A stretch of 64,000 nt of DNA from Irineochytrium annulatum (taxonomy: Eukaryota > Chytridiomycota > Chytridiomycetes > Chytridiales > Chytridiaceae): the NCBI GenBank assembly GCA_027600665.1, contig JADGJL010000006.1, positions 62,001 to 126,000 on the forward strand. Direction: 5' to 3'. Both the position numbers and the translations under genes were made by a program. Shown piece by piece: positions 48,941 to 56,426 of the stretch (positions are counted from its first letter, which is position 1; every line of letters begins with the position of its first letter). The notes below the pieces were generated by a model. That model was not told where the DNA came from, did no database searches, and worked only from the letters and a program-made list of their open reading frames with translations.

Positions 48941-49306
48941 TTAGACATGCTCTGCGAGTTGCACCTCGAAGCCATCTGGATCTGTAATGTAAATAAACCG
49001 TAGATGCGGATGGGGCTGGATGGGGCTGCGTACAATCGGAATATTTTGCTCTGCCAATCGTTCCATTGCTTCATCCAGCGAGTTCACCTCATACCCGATC
49101 GACACGCCAGCCTCTGGTTTAAGAACGGATTCACTGCCCTCAATCAGTTCCAGCTTGGTTTCATTCTCCATGCCGAGCATGGCAATCTGCCTTCCGCGGC
49201 TTTCGAATCTGCGCTGAACTGGAAGTCCGAGCATGTCGTGATAGAACCTGAGCGAAGATTCCAAACTACTGACCCTCAGCGTGATCCAGTTTAATTTGAT
49301 CAACAT
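48941..49306 (-). CDS. VOC family protein (glyoxalase/bleomycin-resistance fold)
   Basis: 121 residues, one complete VOC domain: LNWITLRVSSLESSLRFYHDMLGLPVQRRFES, then the VSIGYEVNSLDEAMERLAEQNIPIV strand and FIYITDPDGFEVQLAE at the end. VOC proteins bind divalent metal and act on small carbonyl compounds or drugs; specificity cannot be assigned. AAGGAG lies about 10 nt before the start. Single gene next to the alkaline phosphatase. Confidence 0.88.
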   Translation of the reverse strand: MLIKLNWITLRVSSLESSLRFYHDMLGLPVQRRFESRGRQIAMLGMENETKLELIEGSESVLKPEAGVSIGYEVNSLDEAMERLAEQNIPIVRSPIQPHPHLRFIYITDPDGFEVQLAEHV

Positions 49307-49408
49307 GGGTGAATTTCTCCTTTTTCTTGCATGATATGTATTTTGGTTACGTTCATTATACGATAGGTGCTACCAGGAACCTACTACTTATCAGCAAACA
49401 ATAAAATA

Positions 49409-49431
49409 GCTGCCGAGATATTCGGCAGCCA
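49409..49431 (-). terminator. Terminator-like hairpin after phoA
   Basis: GCTGCCGA (49409-49416) and TCGGCAGC (49422-49429) form the stem; T residues follow on the minus strand. Confidence 0.6.
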
Positions 49432-49469
49432 AATCGTATAATCTCCGTTCGTTCCGTTGGTTCTATCAA

Positions 49470-51122
49470 TTATTGAATGAGATCCACTGCACCTTGTGGT
49501 ACAAATGCCTCTAAACCGTTATAGACAATGACACCTTCCAAAGCTGTCTTTTTGCCGTTCACCAGTGCAATATTTTTATAGATTTGAAGTTCCAGCTTGG
49601 TGTTGCCTTTGGTAACGAGGATCTTTGGATTTTTGGCGTCAGTGAGATCCAGTTTGTATGTTGCGCCTTTGGCTGTAAATGCCTGTTTGGCAGGTACAAA
49701 CAATTGTTTGTTCACGCTGTCCAGATCGAGATCCAGTACACGTGCCATATATTTGGCGACATCCGTGTTGTCGATTACCCCGAATGGACGGTCATTGTTG
49801 GGAGCATACGTGTAAAGTACGACATCTCCACCTGTATGACCACCGGTTGTCCAACCAATCCCTGCGCGTTTGCTGATCATTGGACCGATTGCATAGTTAA
49901 GACTACCCGGCTCAGCCTTTTTAATTGTGGCAATCTCCTCGGAAGTCAGATCGGTAATGCCATAGTATTGTTTCATCACTGCTTTGATGTTTGTACGCTT
50001 GGCATTTAGCTTCGCTTCAACACCCTCACCTGTCAGTTTGGCCTTTTTCAAAGGTCCGATAAATGTGGACAACGGCTCTTTATCATATGTGCCAGTTGTG
50101 GAGGCATTACCGATCGTGAGTCCACCGTTCTGATGGTCCGTTACAGCCACAACGGCAGTCTCTCCATCCGCTTTGGCAAAATCCATGGCTACTTTTACGG
50201 CATCATCAAAAGCCAGCACATCACTGATAATACCAATCGGATCATTGGCATGAGCTGCCCAGTCTACTTTACTACCTTCAACCATCAGAAAGAAGCCGTC
50301 TTCGTCTTTGGACAGAACTTCAATCGCTTTGGATGTCATCTCAGCAAGACTTGGTTGCTTCGCAGGATCACGGTCCATATTGTAAGCCATGCCCGCAGGT
50401 GCGAACATCCCCCACAGCTTATTCGAATTGGATGCCTTCATGGCAGCTGGTGTAGTGACGTAATCGTAACCTAGTGCCTTAATGGAGGAAACCAGGTTTT
50501 CGCCGTCTTGGCGACCCGCAGGCTCAAGGTACTTGCTACCTCCACCCAACACAACATCCATGCCATTATAGACTTGTTGTTTACTGAGGGCATCATAGTT
50601 TTTCCGATCCGGGTAGTGAGCAGAGAAGTCCGCGGGTGTGGCGTGCATAATCTCGGATGTGGATATAATACCGGTTGCTTTGCCAGCTAGTTTGGAAGCC
50701 TCCAGTACAGAAGCGACCGGTTTTCTTGCGTCTCCAGGCGCAATCGCCTTTTGCCCAGGCATCGTAGCTTTGTCCGGCAGTACACCGACGAATCCGGTAT
50801 GCGATTTGTAGCCTGTTGCAAAAGCAGTTCCAGCAGGAGCCGAGTCCGCAATCGGCGCATCTGCAGAGTGTGTACGAACCATGCCGCTTGCCATGGAATC
50901 CAGCGTCAGGGACGAGCCCTTATACCAACGAGCCAGAGCAGTGGCATCGTTAGCCATGCCGTCGGGAATGAGAATAATCACATTTTTAATCGGTGATGCA
51001 GATGTCGTTGAGGTGGTGTCTTCCACAGCCCACGCTGCACTTCCTCCTCCGAGTGTAGCTGTAACAATTGTTGTCACCGCGAGCATCATTTTGGCTGCAC
51101 GGACATTAAAACGGTTTAACAT
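49470..51122 (-). CDS. phoA: Alkaline phosphatase with C-terminal stalk domain
   Basis: 550 residues, secreted (signal peptide to about AWA at residue 32). The alkaline-phosphatase core has IILIPDGM (metal site), the Ser nucleophile at about 94 in IADSAPAGTAFATG, VEGSKVDWAAHANDP, VTDHQNGG and GHTGGDV. The C-terminal 70 residues (FTAKGATYKLDL ... AFVPQGAVDLI) are a Cu-amine-oxidase-like stalk, common on Paenibacillus surface proteins. It frees phosphate outside the cell. AGGAGGATGC precedes the start. Possible Pho boxes at 51178-51226 upstream. Confidence 0.93.
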   Translation of the reverse strand: MLNRFNVRAAKMMLAVTTIVTATLGGGSAAWAVEDTTSTTSASPIKNVIILIPDGMANDATALARWYKGSSLTLDSMASGMVRTHSADAPIADSAPAGTAFATGYKSHTGFVGVLPDKATMPGQKAIAPGDARKPVASVLEASKLAGKATGIISTSEIMHATPADFSAHYPDRKNYDALSKQQVYNGMDVVLGGGSKYLEPAGRQDGENLVSSIKALGYDYVTTPAAMKASNSNKLWGMFAPAGMAYNMDRDPAKQPSLAEMTSKAIEVLSKDEDGFFLMVEGSKVDWAAHANDPIGIISDVLAFDDAVKVAMDFAKADGETAVVAVTDHQNGGLTIGNASTTGTYDKEPLSTFIGPLKKAKLTGEGVEAKLNAKRTNIKAVMKQYYGITDLTSEEIATIKKAEPGSLNYAIGPMISKRAGIGWTTGGHTGGDVVLYTYAPNNDRPFGVIDNTDVAKYMARVLDLDLDSVNKQLFVPAKQAFTAKGATYKLDLTDAKNPKILVTKGNTKLELQIYKNIALVNGKKTALEGVIVYNGLEAFVPQGAVDLIQ

Positions 51123-51177
51123 GAATGCATCCTCCTAGAATATATGTATAGTTTGTTTTGTATCCTGAGCCCAGTGT

Positions 51178-51226
51178 ATACAACCAATGCTAAACCAATG
51201 TATGAAATGGATTAACTATATGTAAA
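51178..51226 (-). promoter_or_regulatory. Possible PhoP boxes upstream of phoA
   Basis: Minus strand 6-mers near TTTACA-type Pho boxes at 51221 (TTTACA exact), 51210 (TTAATC), 51199 (CATACA), 51189 (TTTAGC) and 51178 (TTGTAT), spaced 10-11 nt. Only the first is a full match to TT(A/T/C)ACA. Confidence 0.4.
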
Positions 51227-51276
51227 ATTTACGATTAAATGAAAAAAGATAGACTTTAAGCGAACTGTAATCTGTT

Positions 51277-51304
51277 TTGTTATATCGTCGGTTCTGTATA
51301 TAAT
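51277..51304 (+). promoter_or_regulatory. Promoter of the AbgT-regulator gene
   Basis: TTGTTA (51277-51282), 16 nt, TATAAT (51299-51304). Confidence 0.5.
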
Positions 51305-51381
51305 TAAGACTTATAACCCACGGAATATTCGGAGCGATATGATCTATGTTGAATTGTGGTGTGAGAGAAGGAGGGGTGTAG

Positions 51382-52686
51382 ATGTATCGAATCGGAATCG
51401 TAGGGCCGAGGCCATCCATTGAGCGAACCATGCGTGCGTTGCAGGGACACAATCTGGGGGCGAGCTACGAGCCATATGCCTATGAACATGCAAGAGAAAC
51501 GGGAGACATCATTAGACGAAATCGGGAGAATGTACACGGATGGGTATTTACGGGGCCGATTCCTTATCTGAGTGCTCAGGCTGAACTTTCGGAAAAAGAA
51601 CATGCGATATACTGCCCTCCTACTGGGGCCAGCTTGTATAAGGCGATGCTTCAGGCCATTTACACCTTGGACAGTCCGGTGAAAGATATCTCCATTGATA
51701 TGACGGACAACGAGAGCTGGGGGTTGATGGACAGTCTGGAAGAGCTGAATATCTCACAGGAGCAATTACGTAAATACGTGTTTTCCATTGATTACGATGT
51801 GGAAGAAATGATCGGGTTCCACGTGCGGCATTGGCAAGAGGGGATTACCAAAGCAGCGATTACCTGTCTGTACGCGGTGTATGAAGGTCTGGTGGAACGC
51901 GGGATACCCGTCTTCAAAATTGATTCAACCAAGCAGGAAACGGTTCAAGCCGTACGTATGTTAATTGAACAGATTCGCAGTTCAGCGTTCAAGGATAGCC
52001 AGATAGGTGTGCTCATGATTGAGATTGATCGATTGCATGAAGCGGGAGAACTGTCGACGGAGCGTTATCAGTTGCAGTATATGGAGCTGAAGATCAAGGG
52101 AGTGCTGCTGCGACACTGTGAACAAATTGATGGATCACTTCATCAGGACGGCACCGGAAGGTACCTGATGTATGGTTCGAGAGGTGTGATGGCCCGTAGT
52201 ATGGATTCACTGCATTCGACCATGCAACAGTTGGAGCTGGATACAGACTTGCCTTCCTTCGGCGGGATTGGGTTCGGGGAGACGGCATTTGATGCCGAAC
52301 GACATGCACGTAAAGCTATTCAGTACGCCAAGGATGATGAGGCTGGACGGATTATTATCTATGAGACGGATGGAACCATTGTCGAGGCGGCAGGAGAAGA
52401 CCACGAATTATCCTACGAAACTTATTCAAGTGATATTGAATTGCTGGAACAATTGAACAAGGCAGGCGTCAGTATTCGTACATTCCAGAAAATAAAGGCC
52501 TACATACGCCGAATGGGCAAAGAAGAATTTACAGCTGGTGAGCTGGCTTCTGGGCTCTCCATGACCATCAGGCACGTACAACGTATTATGGGCAGTCTTA
52601 CTGCTTTTGCACTGGCCGAAATTGCTGGCAATGAGCTGAATACAAGGCGCGGAAGGCCTAGTAACCGTTATCGTCTCTTGCGTTAG
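51382..52686 (+). CDS. Regulator with degenerate GGDEF-like segment and C-terminal HTH
   Basis: 434 residues. The N-terminal 95 residues resemble the ligand-sensing start of transcription regulators (MYRIGIVGPRPSIERTMRALQGHN). The middle (about 250-335) resembles the end of a GGDEF domain (FGGIGFGETAFDAERHARKAIQYAKDDEAGRIIIYETDG) but has no GGDEF catalytic motif. The C-terminal HTH is TAGELASGLSMTIRHVQRIMGSLTAFALAEIAG. GAAGGAGGGGT precedes the start. It lies before the AbgT transporter gene, a likely target. I do not know the family name. Confidence 0.72.
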   Translation: MYRIGIVGPRPSIERTMRALQGHNLGASYEPYAYEHARETGDIIRRNRENVHGWVFTGPIPYLSAQAELSEKEHAIYCPPTGASLYKAMLQAIYTLDSPVKDISIDMTDNESWGLMDSLEELNISQEQLRKYVFSIDYDVEEMIGFHVRHWQEGITKAAITCLYAVYEGLVERGIPVFKIDSTKQETVQAVRMLIEQIRSSAFKDSQIGVLMIEIDRLHEAGELSTERYQLQYMELKIKGVLLRHCEQIDGSLHQDGTGRYLMYGSRGVMARSMDSLHSTMQQLELDTDLPSFGGIGFGETAFDAERHARKAIQYAKDDEAGRIIIYETDGTIVEAAGEDHELSYETYSSDIELLEQLNKAGVSIRTFQKIKAYIRRMGKEEFTAGELASGLSMTIRHVQRIMGSLTAFALAEIAGNELNTRRGRPSNRYRLLR

Positions 52687-52819
52687 GTTAGCGAACATAG
52701 AACAAATTACTAAAATCGATGATGCAACCTTATGTCTCATGTCCGTGTGGAGAGGACAAGATGACAAGGCTGGCTCAGCGGTTTTTTTATTTCCAGTGTT
52801 AAAATACATAACACAGGTA

Positions 52820-52849
52820 TTGAACTTTGTGCAGGGATAATTATATAAT
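52820..52849 (+). promoter_or_regulatory. Promoter of AbgT transporter operon
   Basis: TTGAAC (52820-52825), 18 nt, TATAAT (52844-52849). Confidence 0.55.
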
Positions 52850-52971
52850 GTCCTAAAATTACGACATTTTCGTTAAATGTACGTTAATGATCTGCTAACG
52901 GGGACAAGACCTTCATCAGACTTGTTCAGTCTATCCAGAGGCAGTTCCATCACAGTCAGGGGGTTGTTTGC

Positions 52972-54486
52972 ATGGTCAAAGCGGACAGACAGGAGAACAC
53001 AGGACTTTTTGGTTGGGTAGAGAAAGTAGGGAACAAGCTTCCCAATCCGTTTTTATTGTTTATCTATCTCATTGTCGCCCTGATGGTTGCCACACTGGTG
53101 TTATCGCTCTTTAATGCGACGGCACATAACCCGATTGATGGGGAACAGGTACATGTCAAGAACTTGCTGAGCAGGGAGGGAATTCAGTGGCTGTTGCCGA
53201 ATGTGGTCAAGAATTTTGCTGATTTCAAACCACTGGCTTCCATCCTGGCTCTGGTGCTGGGCATTGGTCTGGCGGAGAAGGTGGGTCTTCTCGAAGCGGT
53301 TATGCGTAAAATGGCTGTTCGGGTACCTGCGCGTTACGCCAGTTATCTCGTCATTTTCATCGCTTTTTTCAGCCATGTGTCCTCGGATGCGGCGCTTGTG
53401 ATCATGCCTCCGCTTGGAGCGCTGATCTTTCTCGCGGTAGGCAGACATCCGGTTGCCGGATTGATTGCCGCCATTGCAGGGGTTGGCGCAGGTTTTACAG
53501 CCAATATGCTCATTGTGACCACCGATGTATTGCTGTCAGGCATTAGTACTGAGATTGCAACCTCTGTAGATCCCAATGTGGGCGTTACGGTTCTGGATAA
53601 CTGGTACTTTATGTCCGCTTCGGTTATTGTGCTGACTCTCGTTGCCGGGTTCATGACGGACAGATTCCTTGAACCACGTCTGGGCCGTTACGAAGGGGAG
53701 CGAGTGTATAAGCTCGAAGCACCGACACCTGAAGAAAACCGGGCATTACGTGCATCGGGGATTGCTGCATTGCTTTTTATCGCAGTCATTTCATTCATGG
53801 TGATCCCTTCGAATGGCGTTCTTCGTAACCCGGAAACGGGAAGTGTCATGGGTTCGCCTTTCCTGGCCGGGATTGTTCCTGTCATTTTACTGTTCTTCTT
53901 TACCGTAGCGCTGACTTACGGCATTAAAATGAAAGTGATCCAAAATCAGAACGATCTGCCAAAACTGCTCATTGAACCGATCAAAACGATGGCTGGTTTT
54001 ATCGTGATGGTGTTCCCGTTGTCCCAATTCGTGGCGATGTTCAACTGGAGCAACATGGGCAAATTTCTGGCACTTACAATTACCGATTTGCTAGAAAAGA
54101 CAGGCATTAATGGCATTCCGGTGGTGATCGGATTGATTTTCCTGTCGGCATTGCTGACGATGTTCATCGCAAGTGGATCAGCGATCTGGTCCATTCTTGC
54201 CCCGGTATTTATTCCAATGATGATGCTGCTTGGATTCCATCCGGCATTCACTCAGGTTATTTTTCGGGTATCGGATTCGGTCGTTATTCCATTGGCTCCG
54301 GTATCGCCTTTTGTACCGCTGTTCGTAGGATTTCTGCAGGAGTACCGTAAAGATGCGAAGCTGGGAACGTATTATTCACTGATTTTGCCATATTCGATTG
54401 CATTCTTCTCGGTGTGGGTGGTTATGGTCATTCTATGGTACGCCTTCAACTTGCCACTTGGTCCGGGAGTAAACGCAAGATTGTAG
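52972..54486 (+). CDS. abgT: AbgT family transporter (p-aminobenzoyl-glutamate type)
   Basis: 504 residues with about 12 membrane segments. Family marks: the GWVEKVGNKLPNPFLLFIYLI opening, ALIFLAVGRHPVAGLIAAIAGVGAGFTANML with the helix-hairpin region, and the repeated hairpin SGSAIWSILAPVFIPMMMLL. AbgT-family members import p-aminobenzoyl-glutamate or export antimetabolites, driven by the ion gradient. The M20 amidohydrolase downstream fits cleavage of imported aminobenzoyl-glutamate. Promoter at 52820-52849. Confidence 0.92.
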   Translation: MVKADRQENTGLFGWVEKVGNKLPNPFLLFIYLIVALMVATLVLSLFNATAHNPIDGEQVHVKNLLSREGIQWLLPNVVKNFADFKPLASILALVLGIGLAEKVGLLEAVMRKMAVRVPARYASYLVIFIAFFSHVSSDAALVIMPPLGALIFLAVGRHPVAGLIAAIAGVGAGFTANMLIVTTDVLLSGISTEIATSVDPNVGVTVLDNWYFMSASVIVLTLVAGFMTDRFLEPRLGRYEGERVYKLEAPTPEENRALRASGIAALLFIAVISFMVIPSNGVLRNPETGSVMGSPFLAGIVPVILLFFFTVALTYGIKMKVIQNQNDLPKLLIEPIKTMAGFIVMVFPLSQFVAMFNWSNMGKFLALTITDLLEKTGINGIPVVIGLIFLSALLTMFIASGSAIWSILAPVFIPMMMLLGFHPAFTQVIFRVSDSVVIPLAPVSPFVPLFVGFLQEYRKDAKLGTYYSLILPYSIAFFSVWVVMVILWYAFNLPLGPGVNARL

Positions 54487-54588
54487 GGGATCAGCAGAGC
54501 AAGCTTAGTGACGTATAACGTTGAATGAGTCGTGTAGGTCTGAATACACGATCAAATAGATAGAGGTTGGAGAGAGGGGAAATAACAT

Positions 54589-55860
54589 ATGATGGATATT
54601 ATCGCACTTCGCCGGGACCTGCATGCACATCCTGAACTGGGATTTACGGAATTTCGTACTGCGACCAAAGTGGTGCAAATCCTGACGGAACTGGGGTATA
54701 GCGTCACTTACGGAAAAGATGCAATTGATGACACATCACGGCGCGGGTTGCCGAAGCCCGAAGTCTTGGAAGATGCATATCAGCGTGCCCTCCGTGAAGG
54801 TGCAGATCCGGTGATCGTGGAACAGATGCGAGGAGGATTCACCGCCGTTGTTGCTGAAATTCAAGGGGAGCAGGAGGGGCCAACGACAGCGTTCCGCTTC
54901 GATATGGATGCATTGCCGATCCGTGAGAGCAAGTTGGAACAACATGCACCGCAAGCAGCACAATTTCGTTCCCGTCATGAAGGCATTATGCATGCCTGTG
55001 CACACGATGGGCATACAACGATCGGACTGGCGCTTGCAGAACGGTTGAGTAACCGGAAGTTTGCCGGCAAGATTCGGCTGTTATTCCAACCTGCCGAAGA
55101 AGGTGTGCGCGGAGCATATGCCATGGTTGAAAAAGGAATGCTGGAACAGGTGGATCGCCTGTTCTGTATGCACTTGGGTACCGGTGTGCCATCCGGTCAT
55201 ATTAGAGGTGCGTCTGCCGGATTCCTCGCAACGACCAAGCTGGAAGCACATTTCACCGGTGTATCTTCCCATGCAGGAGCTACACCGGAGGAAGGCCGGA
55301 ACGCGCTGCTGGGCGCAGCGACCGCCATGCTCAACATTCATGCACTTCCCCGCTTCAGCTCAGCAGATACCCGGATTAATGTAGGCATTCTGGAAGGTGG
55401 AACAGGGGCTAATATTATTGCTGAGCATGCCCGCATGGTTATTGAGACACGTTCGACCAGTGAAGAAACGAATCGAGAGCTGGAGCGCCGCGTGCGGAAC
55501 ATCATTGAGCATAGCGCAGCCATGCACGAACTAACCGCTTCCGTTGAAGTGGTTGGAAGTGCCATCCCGATTCGATGTGATATGGAACTTGCAGAGCTTG
55601 CGGTTCAGCAAGCGGAAGGCATCGCTGGTTTCACCCATGCGGAGGCTATTTCGGATAGTGCTGCTCTCGGCAGCGAGGATGCCAGTTATATGATCCGGCG
55701 AGTCCAAGAGCAAGGTGGCAAAGCCACGTATATGATTGTTGGCAGCGAGTTACCTGCCCCGCATCATCATCCCGAATTTGATATTGATGAAGCGGTATTG
55801 GCCCCTGCGGTGGAACTGCTGGAGAAATTGGCACGTACCCTGCAAACAACAGCTCTATAG
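54589..55860 (+). CDS. M20 family amidohydrolase (aminobenzoyl-glutamate hydrolase type)
   Basis: 423 residues, M20D-type metal-dependent amidohydrolase: DLHAHPELGF (metal His), FRFDMDALPI (bridging Asp), CAHDGHTTIGLALAER, FQPAEEGVRGA (catalytic Glu), the dimerisation domain AHFTGVSSHAGATPEEGRNAL, and SEDASYM near the C-terminus. It would split p-aminobenzoyl-glutamate or another N-acyl amino acid; the AbgT gene next to it favours the former. GAGAGGGGAAA precedes the start. Terminator at 55925-55948. Confidence 0.9.
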   Translation: MMDIIALRRDLHAHPELGFTEFRTATKVVQILTELGYSVTYGKDAIDDTSRRGLPKPEVLEDAYQRALREGADPVIVEQMRGGFTAVVAEIQGEQEGPTTAFRFDMDALPIRESKLEQHAPQAAQFRSRHEGIMHACAHDGHTTIGLALAERLSNRKFAGKIRLLFQPAEEGVRGAYAMVEKGMLEQVDRLFCMHLGTGVPSGHIRGASAGFLATTKLEAHFTGVSSHAGATPEEGRNALLGAATAMLNIHALPRFSSADTRINVGILEGGTGANIIAEHARMVIETRSTSEETNRELERRVRNIIEHSAAMHELTASVEVVGSAIPIRCDMELAELAVQQAEGIAGFTHAEAISDSAALGSEDASYMIRRVQEQGGKATYMIVGSELPAPHHHPEFDIDEAVLAPAVELLEKLARTLQTTAL

Positions 55861-55924
55861 GATGGTCGATATTCATGACTAGGAGTTAGCTGTCTGGATC
55901 ATCAGGATGGAAGCTAAGTTCAGG

Positions 55925-55948
55925 CCCGCATGAAAAGTGCGGGTTTTT
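55925..55948 (+). terminator. Rho-independent terminator after M20 gene
   Basis: CCCGCA (55925-55930) and TGCGGG (55938-55943), then TTTTT. Confidence 0.75.
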
Positions 55949-55993
55949 CTGGTTAGCCCTTGTATGGAGAATAAGAAGATGATAAAAAAGATA

Positions 55994-56022
55994 TTGCGAA
56001 CGCTTACATTATGTGCTAACAT
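55994..56022 (+). promoter_or_regulatory. Promoter with cre (CcpA) site, esterase leader
   Basis: TTGCGA (55994-55999), 17 nt, TAACAT (56017-56022). The overlapping sequence at 55994-56009 matches the cre consensus WTGNAANCGNWWNCAW with one mismatch, so glucose would repress it. Confidence 0.65.
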
Positions 56023-56035
56023 CACCATAACAACA

Positions 56036-56063
56036 GGATTGTAACCGTGTTAAGGGCAATACC
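56036..56063 (+). promoter_or_regulatory. Degenerate RAT-like element, esterase leader
   Basis: GGATTGTAACCG, loop, GGGCAATACC. It keeps the outer RAT arms but has weak inner pairing and no terminator right after it. Confidence 0.5.
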
Positions 56064-56146
56064 TGTGTCAGTTCATTCGTTGGTTCTTTGTTCATCAGAT
56101 GAATGATTGCGTTTACATTATTATATGGAATGAGCCTCATTCCTCA

Positions 56147-56173
56147 GGGTTGTTACTGATTGCAGGCAAAACC
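56147..56173 (+). promoter_or_regulatory. RAT element, carboxylesterase leader
   Basis: GGGTTGTTACTG, loop, GCAGGCAAAACC, the LicT target pattern with one change near the 5' end; its 3' arm overlaps the attenuator. Confidence 0.78.
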
Positions 56174-56235
56174 TGAATTGAGGGCAGCAGATCACGCTAA
56201 AGCGATGTCTGTTTGCCTTCGGTTCAGGTTTTTTT
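56169..56235 (+). terminator. Attenuator upstream of carboxylesterase
   Basis: AAACCTGAA (56169-56177) pairs with TTCAGGTTT (56223-56231) plus extra inner pairing, then a T-run to 56235. The RAT and this hairpin are mutually exclusive. Confidence 0.82.
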
Positions 56236-56426
56236 ATACAAAAAATGCCTGAAGGCATGACTGCAAGCGTCGTTGCGGATATTTCGAGCAGAAAGGAGTG
56301 CAGCAGATTTAGTTTTCCGAAATAGAGAAATAGACTCATCCAGACATTGGAATACTGATTCAAAGATGCACATTTCCAATGCAATTATCCCATCACACAC
56401 TATTTGACAGCGAGGAGATTGTTGAC

